A stretch of 64,000 nucleotides of DNA from Pseudoalteromonas sp. OOF1S-7 (GTDB lineage Bacteria > Pseudomonadota > Gammaproteobacteria > Enterobacterales > Alteromonadaceae). Under the pieces are notes generated by a model. The model ran no database searches and was not told the DNA's origin. It was given only the letters and a program-made list of their open reading frames with translations. The stretch covers positions 41,446 through 105,445 of the forward strand of contig NZ_JAKRFZ010000018.1 of assembly GCF_022347765.1 (NCBI RefSeq), read 5' to 3'. Below, piece by piece: positions 18,090 to 27,544 of the stretch. Each line of letters begins with the position of its first letter. Position 1 is the first letter of the stretch. The position numbers and the translations under genes were made by a program.

Positions 18090-21000
18090 TTTGCGTGTCG
18101 TATAACCAAATTTTCATCATAGAGATCAATACATTGATATCGACCGGTTTAGCAAGATAGTCACTGGCTCCAGCCTCAAGACATTTCTGCTTGTCTTCAC
18201 TCATCGCCTTTGCTGTCAATGCGATAATTGGGAGATTTTGTGAAATATCTGCACGAATGTGTTTCATAGCTTCAAAACCATCCATCACAGGCATCATAAT
18301 GTCCATCAGCACCAGGTCAAACTGCTCATTCTGCTGCAGCTTTTCCAATGCCAGCTGACCGTTATCGGCCATGGTGACAGCAAGCCCCTGCTCTTTCAGT
18401 AACTTGGATAGAGCATAGGTGTTACGCAGGTCATCATCAACCAGCAGTATATGAAAACCAGACAGGTCAACTGGTTGACTACTAATATCTTCGTGCTTGG
18501 AAGCGACCACGCTGGGTGGTAGCTGCTGTTCGACCGAGTGTAAAAAGAGCTCGACTTCATCTTGTAAACGCACCGGGGCATGATCCGTTTTCAGTACTAT
18601 TTTATCAGTAAATCGTAACAAATGATGGTACTCATCCCGGCTCAGCTCCTGCGCGGTATAGACAATAATAGGCGGTAATGACAGACCTGCCTCAGCGTCC
18701 ATTCTTTCAAGCAATTCAAAACCCGATATATCCGGTAAATTCAGATCAACAATGCAGCAGTCTATCGGATGTTGCTTGAGAAGCTGCATGGCTGTACCAC
18801 CATTGTTAGCAACATGTAGCTCTAACCCCTTTTGCTGCAAAACCTGTTTAATCACTTTACAGGCATGCATGTCATCTTCGACTAAGAGTAAATGTTTAAT
18901 GTGTTTTTGCAGTAACACTTCAAACTTAGAGAAAACCTGCTCCATCTGTTCTAAAGACACTGGTTTAGTTAAAAAGTCGATTGCACCCTTTTGCAGCGCT
19001 TTTGGATCTTTACTCTTGCCCGACACAATATGGACCGGGATCTCGCGCGTTTTAGGCTCAGACTTCAGGGTATCCAGCAGCGCCATACCATCCATATCCG
19101 GTAACCCGATGTCCAGTATCACCGCACTGGGCTGCGCTTGTTGTATCATGTTCAGTGCCTGCTCAGCCCGAGAACACACTACAGGGGCAAACTGATGCTT
19201 ATAGGCAATGTCGGATAAAATGCTGGCAAACTGGCTGTCGTCTTCAACAATCAGAACGGATTTATTTTCTTGTTCAGTAACCGAGTCTGGCGCAGTGTCT
19301 GTGGTGACAATTGCATTAGCCCGGGTAACGCTCGCTGGCTGCGGCTGCGCTAACAGAGCATCATCATGCACTTTGACAAAGTCATTGTGCCGCACAGCCT
19401 GGTTTGTGTATAAGTCAGGTTGTGACTGTGGCGCTTCCTGCTGCTCATTTTCCGGCTGTTTATAACGCGGAATATACAAAGAAAAAGCACTGCCTTTATC
19501 CAGCTCGCTGACTAACTGGATCTCTCCGCCCAGCAAGTGGCTAAACTCTCGAGAAATCGTCAACCCAAGGCCGGTCCCGCCAAAAGCCCGGCTGGTTGAC
19601 CCGTCGGCCTGCTGGAAGGCTTCAAAAATCGCCTGTTGTTTATCTTGCGCTATACCAATACCGGTATCTTTTACCACAAAGCTCAAACAGCTCTGCGGGG
19701 TCAGTGTCGGGTTGTTAAACTGAGCACTACCGTCGGCCGGTTCGATGCATAATTCAACATTGCCCTGCTCTGTGAACTTAAAGGCATTCGAGAGCAAGTT
19801 ACGCAGCACTTGTTCCAGCCTGAGCTCGTCAGTTTCAATGTCCTGAGGTGCCATAGGTGAGATGCTTACTTTAAACTCAAGGCCTTTTTCTTTTGCAATC
19901 GGCTCAAACTGCTTTTTCAATCGGGCTGCAAAACCATGCAGATTCACTCTGTCTGAAGTCAATTTAAGTTTACCTGCCTCAACTTTAGACAAGTCGAGGA
20001 TTTCATTAATGAGCGTGAGCAGCGACTGACCCCCATTGTAAATGACTTCAATGTCTTCAAGCTGGTCATCCGTCAAATTGCCTTCGGCGTTGCGGGCTAA
20101 AGACTGCGACAACAACAACAAGCTGTTAAGCGGCGTTCTTAACTCATGCGACATATTGGCTAAAAACTCAGACTTATACTTGCTCGATACCGCTAATTGT
20201 TCAGCACGATGTTGCAGCTCAATGCGGGCGTTTTCAATCTCAATTTTTTGCTTTTGCAACGTGTCTGTGCGCTCGGTGAGCTGAGTGTTGGTTTGAGTCA
20301 GCCGGCTTTTTTGCTCTCTTAACTCTTCTTCCGATCGCTTAAGTTCCTGTGTTTGCTGCTCCATCTCCTCATTGGCCGCTTTTAAATCCTGTTGCTGAGA
20401 CTCAAGCTCCTCAGCCTGCTGCTGCGATTCATCCAGCAGCTCCTGTAACCTGTCCCGTGACAACGCAGATGCCAAAGCCTGGGCAATACTATCGGCAGAT
20501 AGCTCAAGTAGTTCCAGGCAAATGTCTGAGAACGTTTTAACACTCGCGATAACCAGTACCGCTAACACAGCTTCATTTTGCCGTTTGTCTTTAATGGGTA
20601 CCGCGACCACCTGCCTCGCAGCAGATTGCCCCAAACCAGAATCCACCGACATCAATACATGCTCTTCTGGCAAACCGCTAAAATACAATAGTTTACCTTC
20701 CAATGCAGCCTGCCCAACCAAGCCTTCGCCTTGCTCAAACTCGGTGTTTTCTGTGCTACGATACTTATAGGCATAGCTGGTTTTCAGCTTATAAAGATCT
20801 CCCTCCAGCGCATATAAAGCACCGACTTCAGCCTCCAGGTAGCGGCTACAGAAATCGCAGGCAATTTTATAGATTTGCTCGACCGATTGTGTCCCGGTCA
20901 AGCGCTCTGCTATGTCTGCCTGCCCAGCTTTTAGCCAGGTCTGATGCTGTGAAAGCTGATGAGTTGTACGCAGGTTTTTTGTCATTGCATTCAATGCCAT

Positions 21001-22233
21001 GCCAAGCAGATCTTGCTCTCCTTTTGGTGTAAAGTCTTGTGTATAGTCTCCTTTTTCTATTTCTTTGGCATGCTGAGTAATCGCCCGTAAGGTCTCTGTC
21101 ATTTTTGCCAGCGACTGTGATAACTGCTTTATTTCTTTACTGCCCTGAAGCTGCACATTAGTGCTAAAGTCGCCATTCGCAACCTGATCTGCAACCGCAA
21201 TAGCTTGTGTCAGCGACTGACCAACCTGCCTGTTAATCAAATAGGCAATGCACGCCGTAATGAATGCAGCGCCAAGTAAAGCGATAGCTGCCAGACGGGT
21301 TAAATCTGCAAGGCCGCTCTGACTGGTTGTCAGACTCTGGTCCGCCAGCTGCTGTTGTGCCAGCTCTATTTCTATTAACTGGTTCTTAAGTGCTCTGGTC
21401 AATGGCCCCAACCGCTCACGCCAGGTATTTTCCGCCTGATCCCAGCCATTGCTCCGCCTGAGTTCAAAAATTTGTGGCAGAAGCTGCCAAAACTCCTCCC
21501 TCAATCGCGTCACCTTTTGGATCTGAATGGCTTGCTGGCTGCTCAGCAATGCCTGCTGCTGTTGCACATTCAGCCAGGCATCTTCATGCCAGGTACGATG
21601 GCGTTCAAACTCCAGGAAGTAGGTTTCCCGATTACTGAGCAAAAATGCCTGAACTGATGTCAGCGCACTGGTGAAACCGCCGCGAAAATCTGCCAGGTGT
21701 TTTAACAACTGCTTGCGCGATGGATCGGCCGCCAGCTCTCTTTCCCACTCAATGGTCAGGGTTACGGCATCAATAATTTGCTGCGCACGGGGCATAGCCT
21801 GATTGAAAAATACCTGCAAACCCGGAAAATTCGCCTCCGACTGAGCGATTTCTTCAATTTGTTGCTGTATCAGCCTGGCTTCGTTGAGTTTATTTTCAAG
21901 CATAGAGATCTGCGTCTGACTCAACGCAGACTGGGGCAGGCGGTGAATTTTAAAAAGCGACTCGTCAATGGCCTGCCAGGCCTCGCGCCGCCCTTGCAGG
22001 TGCTGCTGACCGCCCCCGGCCATCCAGGATTTCAGCTCGAGTTTAGAGTCCTCGAAGTTAGATCTCAGTGCCTGCATATGCTTAACACTGGCCAGTTCAT
22101 TGGTACTAAACTGAGTGCTACTTTGCTCCAGCTCAGTTAACTGAAAAAGCGCCGCAATGACAAATGCAGCGGGGATCACAAAAGCCAGTACAAACCCTGC
22201 GCTGATGCGCGTGCTTAACGTATTTAACTCCAT
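18067..22233 (-). CDS. Hybrid sensor histidine kinase with GAF and three receiver domains
   Basis: A 1388-residue protein from ATG 22233 (AAGGA just upstream), although the frame is open to 22284. In order: a membrane segment, an all-helical periplasmic sensor of about 280 residues, a second membrane segment, HAMP, a GAF domain (about 450-590), a long Gln/Glu coiled coil (590-680), a HisKA domain with His near 695 (NMSHELRTPLNSLLLL), an ATP-binding domain (VKDTGIGI; GGTGLGL), and three receivers with Asp near 1041, 1161 and 1310. The third is the most canonical (VLMDIMMPVMDGFEAMKHIR). The protein heads an operon with CheR and the REC-GGDEF-EAL protein, which suggests a multistep relay controlling c-di-GMP. 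Confidence 0.92.
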   Translation of the reverse strand: MELNTLSTRISAGFVLAFVIPAAFVIAALFQLTELEQSSTQFSTNELASVKHMQALRSNFEDSKLELKSWMAGGGQQHLQGRREAWQAIDESLFKIHRLPQSALSQTQISMLENKLNEARLIQQQIEEIAQSEANFPGLQVFFNQAMPRAQQIIDAVTLTIEWERELAADPSRKQLLKHLADFRGGFTSALTSVQAFLLSNRETYFLEFERHRTWHEDAWLNVQQQQALLSSQQAIQIQKVTRLREEFWQLLPQIFELRRSNGWDQAENTWRERLGPLTRALKNQLIEIELAQQQLADQSLTTSQSGLADLTRLAAIALLGAAFITACIAYLINRQVGQSLTQAIAVADQVANGDFSTNVQLQGSKEIKQLSQSLAKMTETLRAITQHAKEIEKGDYTQDFTPKGEQDLLGMALNAMTKNLRTTHQLSQHQTWLKAGQADIAERLTGTQSVEQIYKIACDFCSRYLEAEVGALYALEGDLYKLKTSYAYKYRSTENTEFEQGEGLVGQAALEGKLLYFSGLPEEHVLMSVDSGLGQSAARQVVAVPIKDKRQNEAVLAVLVIASVKTFSDICLELLELSADSIAQALASALSRDRLQELLDESQQQAEELESQQQDLKAANEEMEQQTQELKRSEEELREQKSRLTQTNTQLTERTDTLQKQKIEIENARIELQHRAEQLAVSSKYKSEFLANMSHELRTPLNSLLLLSQSLARNAEGNLTDDQLEDIEVIYNGGQSLLTLINEILDLSKVEAGKLKLTSDRVNLHGFAARLKKQFEPIAKEKGLEFKVSISPMAPQDIETDELRLEQVLRNLLSNAFKFTEQGNVELCIEPADGSAQFNNPTLTPQSCLSFVVKDTGIGIAQDKQQAIFEAFQQADGSTSRAFGGTGLGLTISREFSHLLGGEIQLVSELDKGSAFSLYIPRYKQPENEQQEAPQSQPDLYTNQAVRHNDFVKVHDDALLAQPQPASVTRANAIVTTDTAPDSVTEQENKSVLIVEDDSQFASILSDIAYKHQFAPVVCSRAEQALNMIQQAQPSAVILDIGLPDMDGMALLDTLKSEPKTREIPVHIVSGKSKDPKALQKGAIDFLTKPVSLEQMEQVFSKFEVLLQKHIKHLLLVEDDMHACKVIKQVLQQKGLELHVANNGGTAMQLLKQHPIDCCIVDLNLPDISGFELLERMDAEAGLSLPPIIVYTAQELSRDEYHHLLRFTDKIVLKTDHAPVRLQDEVELFLHSVEQQLPPSVVASKHEDISSQPVDLSGFHILLVDDDLRNTYALSKLLKEQGLAVTMADNGQLALEKLQQNEQFDLVLMDIMMPVMDGFEAMKHIRADISQNLPIIALTAKAMSEDKQKCLEAGASDYLAKPVDINVLISMMKIWLYDTQNASDRLH

Positions 22234-22327
22234 TATTCCTTCACCCAGATAAAAAGCCAGTCCATTTATTCTGAAAATGTTCACTCAGAGTATAGACACG
22301 CACACTTAAATGTGGGTAAAAATCTGA

Positions 22328-23263
22328 CTAAAAATCGCTCTCCCCTGCCGAATTAGCAAACTCCGTTTTGAGCCACTCAAATAAAGCCATGAACTCAGCG
22401 TTGAGCCAATGCCGCTCGGGCGCAACCAGATAATATGAAAAAGCCAGTTTGATAGGGTCTGCATCAAGTTTTTCCAGCGTCCTGTCACTCAATGCTTGTT
22501 GTGCGATATGGTGCCAGCCCAGGGCGATGCCCTGACCATATTTGGCGGCGCCCATGGCCAGGCCCACATGGCTGAAGGTATCTACGCGTGGCACCCGTTC
22601 ACCAGACCCCTGAAAACGGCTCATCCAGGTCTCCCAGCCCAGGTTTGATGGTGCGTCCTCAGGTCCACTGCGATAAGCAAGTAACGGCACTTGCGTCATC
22701 CAGTCATCGAGTGACAACACTTCAGGGAATTGCTTGCGCAGTGAGGGCGATATCACCGGATAGGTATACTCATCCGCCAGCCAGCGGCTAGTCAGATTAG
22801 CAAATTCGCCCCGGCCAAAGTGCAGATGGCCATGCACCCGGTTGCTGGCAAATTCGACCAGTTGGTCCATCGCTATCAGCTCTAACTGTATATGGGGCAA
22901 CGCCTGATATAAACGCGTGAGTCTGGGTAACAGCCAGTGTTCCAGCAGTGAAGGGATCACAGCCAGCACTATGGTGTGCTTGTCTGTTTGCGCCTTCAGC
23001 CTGGTCTGACGAATACCGGCGTTGAGCTGCGACAGTCCACTCAGAACATCAGTCAGCAGCAGTTCTGCAGCCGGTGTCAGCACAACCCCTTTTGACTTTC
23101 TGTAAAACAGTTGCACATCAAGCTGTTGCTCAAGCAGCTTCATCTGGTGACTAATCGCACTGGGGGTTTTGTGCAGGATCTGCCCCGCTTTGGTGAAACT
23201 CAACTCAGCCGCAACCACAGCAAAACTTTGCAGTGCAGTAAGTGAAATATTTGCCTCAATCAT
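22328..23263 (-). CDS. LysR-family transcriptional regulator
   Basis: A 311-residue LysR regulator. It has an N-terminal winged helix (LQSFAVVAAELSFTKAGQIL, then TPSAISHQMKLLEQQLDVQLFYRKSKG) and a periplasmic-binding-protein-like effector domain. The GcvA-like style (two LTPAAELLL-type segments) is common for regulators of a neighbouring divergent gene. It is transcribed away from the OsmC-like gene, with 99 bases between the two starts, so that gene is the most likely target. The effector is unknown. Confidence 0.87.
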   Translation of the reverse strand: MIEANISLTALQSFAVVAAELSFTKAGQILHKTPSAISHQMKLLEQQLDVQLFYRKSKGVVLTPAAELLLTDVLSGLSQLNAGIRQTRLKAQTDKHTIVLAVIPSLLEHWLLPRLTRLYQALPHIQLELIAMDQLVEFASNRVHGHLHFGRGEFANLTSRWLADEYTYPVISPSLRKQFPEVLSLDDWMTQVPLLAYRSGPEDAPSNLGWETWMSRFQGSGERVPRVDTFSHVGLAMGAAKYGQGIALGWHHIAQQALSDRTLEKLDADPIKLAFSYYLVAPERHWLNAEFMALFEWLKTEFANSAGESDF

Positions 23264-23362
23264 GATGTGAAAAAAATTAACAGCAGATTGAGTTATTATC
23301 GCTTTTACTCATGACATTTCAATTCCATACTGGCCTCAGCCATCGCAATCAGGAGTAATAAG

Positions 23363-23833
23363 ATGTCCCGGTACTTTGCAACCATTCGCTGGCAACAAAA
23401 CCAGCATGATAACTTTACGGAACAAAAATACAGCCGCGCACACCAGTGGCAATTCGGTGGTGGTGCTGAAATACCCGCCTCTGCATCACCGAATATCGTG
23501 CCCCAACCCTATTCGGTTCCTGAATATGCCGATCCGGAAGAAGCGTTTGTTGCGTCACTTTCCAGCTGCCACATGTTGTTTTTCCTCCACCTGGCTGCTA
23601 AAGCCGGCATCGTAGTAAAAAGTTACGTTGATGAGGCGGTCGGTGTACTCAGTGAAGACACAAGCGGAAGAAAAGCGATGACACAAGTGTGCCTGAGACC
23701 CAAAGTCACCCTGGCCGGACAGCATGCCAACGAGCAAATCGATCTGGATCCCCTACATCATGAGGCTCATGCGCTGTGTTTTATCGCCAATTCTGTTAAA
23801 ACAGAGGTGCTGATTCAACCGCTATTATCATAA
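23363..23833 (+). CDS. OsmC-family peroxidase-like protein
   Basis: A 156-residue protein of the OsmC/Ohr superfamily. The active-site helix DPEEAFVASLSSCHMLFFLHL contains the first conserved cysteine, and the second lies in the HALCFIANSVKTEV segment. OsmC and Ohr proteins reduce organic hydroperoxides with this cysteine pair. ATG 23363 is preceded by AGGAG. The divergent LysR gene suggests induction by an oxidant or other stress. The last 19 bases overlap the end of the convergent kinase gene. OsmC and YhfA-type subfamilies cannot be separated by eye. Confidence 0.85.
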   Translation: MSRYFATIRWQQNQHDNFTEQKYSRAHQWQFGGGAEIPASASPNIVPQPYSVPEYADPEEAFVASLSSCHMLFFLHLAAKAGIVVKSYVDEAVGVLSEDTSGRKAMTQVCLRPKVTLAGQHANEQIDLDPLHHEAHALCFIANSVKTEVLIQPLLS

Positions 23834-24999
23834 AAGCGAATAGTCTGTATAAATTGTGGGCCAGAATAACGCTGTCCCTGCCAGCCAAAACACGCACACA
23901 CGCGTTCAATGATCCGGGTACCTAGCCCCTGACCATGATGCACTAGCTTTCCACACGCGCGATTGGTAAAGGTCATTTCCTTATCGCTCAGCGTGACAGT
24001 AAGTGCTCCCTCACCATGTTGCAGGGCGTTTTTCGCCAGCTGCTCCAGGAGCAGCATCAGCAGACGTGACTGCACAGCTTGGTTGACCTGCTGTGCAGGC
24101 AGGTTCAGCTCGATTACCAGCCCCTGTTGCTGCCAACTTTGCTGCCAGTCCGCCAAAAAGCCGCGCAGATCAGTCGCTGTCAGACGCACCTGATCGGCTC
24201 GGCACAATAGCAAAATGGCTTCACTTAGCGACATGAGATCCTGACCGGCTTGTTCAAGTTGTGTCAGCAGTGGGAGTGCATCTAAAGGCAGCCCATCCAG
24301 TTGCTCAAAGCGTGCAAGTGTATTTTGGATTTGTGCCAGCGGGGTATTGAGTTCATGACTTAAAAAGGCGGAATACAAGCGTTCCTGTTGCTGCGTATAA
24401 TGCTGTGCATACGCATCGGTCGCAGCCAGGATAGACTGAGAAGAAAACTCTTCAAACTCCGCACCTGACGGGTTTTCCGGTGCCCGCAAACTTGCTGTCA
24501 GGTGCTCAGACTCACGCGCAATACGGCGATGAGTTGGCCACCAGATTAGTGCACCAAGCACAAACAAAGCCAGGGTCAGCGCAATAAACACCACCAGCAG
24601 GCTGGGGGAGTCTTGTTCGGTAATACGATGCACAATATAAAGTGGCTCAAAAGGTGCCTCAGCATAGCGCAGGACATATATATAATCATCGTCCAGCATC
24701 AGCAACTGAGAAACTTCACGGGCCTGTGCATTGGACCCAAGCCCGTTGTGGTTAAAAACGTGCTGATAGTCGGCGGGCAAGTCTTGCCAGTTGCCCATCA
24801 GCTTAGTGCTATCCTGATAAGGCAATTGCAGCTGACCTGAGAGCGCCACCTCCAGGTCCTGGTAGAGATAATAGTCTGATGTCCCATCCCAGGCGTAGTG
24901 ATAAACCTGGCTGGCCACCCACATCCAGATCAGAGAAAACACCCCAAACAGCAAAAATAACCGTCTGACTAAATACCCTCTGAGCGTTTTTTGCCTCAT
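23815..24999 (-). CDS. Sensor histidine kinase
   Basis: A 394-residue membrane kinase with an N-terminal membrane segment (about 12-30), a periplasmic domain of about 100 residues and a second membrane segment near 132-150. The H-box holds His215 (LSHELNTPLAQIQNTLARF). The ATP-binding domain has a recognisable N-box (ELAKNALQHGEGA) and G2 region (HGQGLGTRIIERV), but the G1 box is shortened. The start codon overlaps the stop of the response regulator (TAATG), so the two are coupled. No target is apparent; the amidohydrolase gene lies divergent upstream of the pair. Confidence 0.85.
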   Translation of the reverse strand: MRQKTLRGYLVRRLFLLFGVFSLIWMWVASQVYHYAWDGTSDYYLYQDLEVALSGQLQLPYQDSTKLMGNWQDLPADYQHVFNHNGLGSNAQAREVSQLLMLDDDYIYVLRYAEAPFEPLYIVHRITEQDSPSLLVVFIALTLALFVLGALIWWPTHRRIARESEHLTASLRAPENPSGAEFEEFSSQSILAATDAYAQHYTQQQERLYSAFLSHELNTPLAQIQNTLARFEQLDGLPLDALPLLTQLEQAGQDLMSLSEAILLLCRADQVRLTATDLRGFLADWQQSWQQQGLVIELNLPAQQVNQAVQSRLLMLLLEQLAKNALQHGEGALTVTLSDKEMTFTNRACGKLVHHGQGLGTRIIERVCACFGWQGQRYSGPQFIQTIRFYDNSG

Positions 25000-25676
25000 T
25001 AACTCGATTCTCTCAATGCCACGCCCTGACCCTTGAGCGTCTGTATCACAGAGGGTTCATTGTCGCGGCTCAGATTGTGTCTCAGCCGAGTTAACAAAGA
25101 CTTATACATGTTATTATTCACCTCACTGTCGGGCCAGATATGACGCAGGATCTGAGCTTTATTTACCGGTGCCGGTGCCTGCTCTGCCAGCAAAGCAAGC
25201 AACTGCCATTGCTGTGGGGATAACACTATGGTGCGCTCACCTCGTTTGACAATTTTTGCCGAAAAATCCACATGCAGGCTACCCAGTTCAAACACCTGGT
25301 TGCACTTAGACACTTTACCCGCCAACAGCTTGACCCTTACTGCCAGCTCAGGCAGCGCAAAGGGCTTAGTGATATAATCCAGGGCACCGGCCGCAAACGC
25401 GGCGAGTTTATCGTCAAGATCCGTTGCCGCGGTACAAAACAATACAGGGGCATCAAACCCGGCCAGCGATTGCTGCAGCAAACTCAGCGCGTTGCCATCG
25501 GGCAAGCTCATATCCAGAATGATCGCATCATACTTATCAAAGCTGGCAGTTTGCGCCGCAATCTCTTTTGCATGGCTCAAAGTTGCGGCATAATCGACTT
25601 CAATGCCCTCCGCGTTGAGAAAGTCTATCGTCTGTGCGGCCAATACCGCGTCGTCTTCAACCAATAAGATCAGCAT
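24999..25676 (-). CDS. OmpR-family response regulator
   Basis: A 225-residue regulator with a receiver domain (EDD at 7-9, phosphoacceptor Asp55 in AIILDMSLPDG, switch lysine in YITKPFALPE) and a C-terminal winged-helix domain (LSPQQWQLLALLAEQAP; SLLTRLRHNLS). It is first in an operon with the kinase and divergent from the amidohydrolase lipoprotein gene, with 71 bases between starts. Autoregulation or control of that neighbour is an inference from the arrangement. Confidence 0.88.
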   Translation of the reverse strand: MLILLVEDDAVLAAQTIDFLNAEGIEVDYAATLSHAKEIAAQTASFDKYDAIILDMSLPDGNALSLLQQSLAGFDAPVLFCTAATDLDDKLAAFAAGALDYITKPFALPELAVRVKLLAGKVSKCNQVFELGSLHVDFSAKIVKRGERTIVLSPQQWQLLALLAEQAPAPVNKAQILRHIWPDSEVNNNMYKSLLTRLRHNLSRDNEPSVIQTLKGQGVALRESS

Positions 25677-25747
25677 TTAACCTCTATACTGTTACCTTGT
25701 GGTTACCATGCTACTGATAGTGTATCGGCATCAACGAGGAGTCAACA

Positions 25748-27487
25748 ATGCGAGCAACAAAGATGATCACCAGCAGTTTTCTGATAGCCGGTTTAGCCCT
25801 CAGTGGCTGTAACTCTGACAACCAAACCAGCAGCCAAAGTGCCACCCCGACCACCCCGGCGTCCAGTGTGCAGCAGCCCAGCGCAGCGCAAAGTGCCACT
25901 ATGGTATTTACCCACGGCCGCATTTATACGGTAAATGCTGAGCAACCCTGGGCACAAGCCGTGGTGGTTAAAGACAATAAGATTATTCTGGTCGGTAGCA
26001 ATGAAGAAGCCCAGGACTATATCAGCGAAACAACCCAGCACATTAACCTGCAAGGCAAGATGATGCTGCCCGGGTTTCACGATGTACACATGCACCCGCT
26101 TGAATCTGCCTCCGAGGCCACTCAGTTTACGGTGCCAGCCACAGCAACCGCGGGAGAGTACATAGACGAAGTGGCCTATGCCGCTAGCCAGCACCCCACA
26201 GCCACCTGGCTCATTGGCTACGGCCATGAAATATCAACACTGCTGGAGATGGCTGACTCACCTCTGGCGATGCTTGATGAAGCCGTGCCAGACAGGCCGG
26301 TGATCATTATGGAGCAAACCTCTCATTCAATGTGGGTCAATAGCAAAGCTCTCGCATTGGCGGGCCTGTCTGCCAACAGCATAGACCCAATCGGCGGTGT
26401 GCTGGGTCGCGATGAGCAAGGTAAGCTCAATGGCATCTTATACGACAATGCCGGTAATCAGGTCATGGAGCTGGCAATGCAGTCTCTGCCCGATGCTGCT
26501 CAGAGCGATTATCTTGGCCTGATTGAATATACTATGCCCGAGTTGAACAAGGCCGGGATCACCTCCATCAGTGACGCCCGTACTTACTGGCAACGAGGCC
26601 ACCTGGACACCTGGCAACGGGTTGCAAATGAAGACAAGCTAACATTGCGGGTTAGTCTGGGGCTATGGGCTTATCCGCATATGAACGACAACACCCAGCT
26701 GGCTAAACTCAAATCATTGTATCAAAGCAATCCTGTCGAGTTATTACAGGTGAACCAGGTCAAGTTCTATATGGATGGTATTTTAGTCAATACCACCGCA
26801 GCAATGCATGAGCCCTATCTGGAGAACTGGCTTGAGCTGGATGGCAATCGTGGTCTGAATTATTTTACCCAGGCACGGCTCGAAAAGTACCTTAAGGCGC
26901 TGGAACCAACAGGCTTTGACTTTAATATCCATGGCATTGGCGACCGCGGTATTCACGAAGCCCTGAATGCCATTGAAAATGCCTCTAATGGCCAGGGTCG
27001 TCACCGTATCACCCACCTGGAGGTTGTTGACCCGTTCGATCTGCCACGTTTTGCCAAGCTGGGTGTCATTGCCGACGCGCAGGTCGCCGGAGACTTCACC
27101 AAACCGAGCCACTGGCCAGAGACCATTCCCCTGATTGGTAGCGAGCGCGCACAAGATCTGGTGCCTATTCGCAGCCTGAGCGATAACAATGCCACGCTCA
27201 CGCTCTCAAGTGACTGGAATGTCAGCCCGTTTAATCCGTTTATCGGATTAAGTAACGCGGTGTCGCGCCAACCACAGGCCATTACGCTGGCGCAGGCCAT
27301 TGAGGCCTACACCCTTAACAGCGCCTATGCGATGCGCCAGGAGCAGCGTGTTGGCAGCATTGAAGTAGGTAAACTGGCGGATCTGGTGGTGATTGACCGT
27401 GACCTATTCGAAGCCAGCGCCAACGAAATCCGCAACACACAGGTGGTATTGACACTGCTTGATGGCGAGATTGTTTACCAGCGTTAA
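25748..27487 (+). CDS. Amidohydrolase-family lipoprotein (YtcJ-like)
   Basis: A 579-residue metal-dependent hydrolase. It begins with a lipoprotein signal ending LALSGC (Cys near residue 21), which implies membrane anchoring. The metal-binding HxH is seen in GFHDVHMHPLES. Later segments characteristic of the YtcJ/amidohydrolase-3 family include NIHGIGDRGIHEAL, SSDWNVSPFNPF and the C-terminal VGSIEVGKLADLVVIDRD. Family members hydrolyse exocyclic amides or related bonds; the substrate is unknown. It has a good GAGGAG ribosome site and appears monocistronic, ending in a strong stem-loop. Confidence 0.88.
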   Translation: MRATKMITSSFLIAGLALSGCNSDNQTSSQSATPTTPASSVQQPSAAQSATMVFTHGRIYTVNAEQPWAQAVVVKDNKIILVGSNEEAQDYISETTQHINLQGKMMLPGFHDVHMHPLESASEATQFTVPATATAGEYIDEVAYAASQHPTATWLIGYGHEISTLLEMADSPLAMLDEAVPDRPVIIMEQTSHSMWVNSKALALAGLSANSIDPIGGVLGRDEQGKLNGILYDNAGNQVMELAMQSLPDAAQSDYLGLIEYTMPELNKAGITSISDARTYWQRGHLDTWQRVANEDKLTLRVSLGLWAYPHMNDNTQLAKLKSLYQSNPVELLQVNQVKFYMDGILVNTTAAMHEPYLENWLELDGNRGLNYFTQARLEKYLKALEPTGFDFNIHGIGDRGIHEALNAIENASNGQGRHRITHLEVVDPFDLPRFAKLGVIADAQVAGDFTKPSHWPETIPLIGSERAQDLVPIRSLSDNNATLTLSSDWNVSPFNPFIGLSNAVSRQPQAITLAQAIEAYTLNSAYAMRQEQRVGSIEVGKLADLVVIDRDLFEASANEIRNTQVVLTLLDGEIVYQR

Positions 27488-27493
27488 ATCAAG

Positions 27494-27518
27494 CTGGGGG
27501 GCCGACTTTGCCCCCCAG
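27494..27518. terminator. Stem-loop between convergent genes
   Basis: A perfect 9-bp GC-rich stem (CTGGGGGGC with GCCCCCCAG) and a 7-base loop lies seven bases after the amidohydrolase stop and 27 bases from the hexosaminidase stop. It could end transcription in both directions, although there is no strong T run on either side. Confidence 0.6.
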
Positions 27519-27544
27519 GGGTATCTGGTAAATTACTGGCTATC

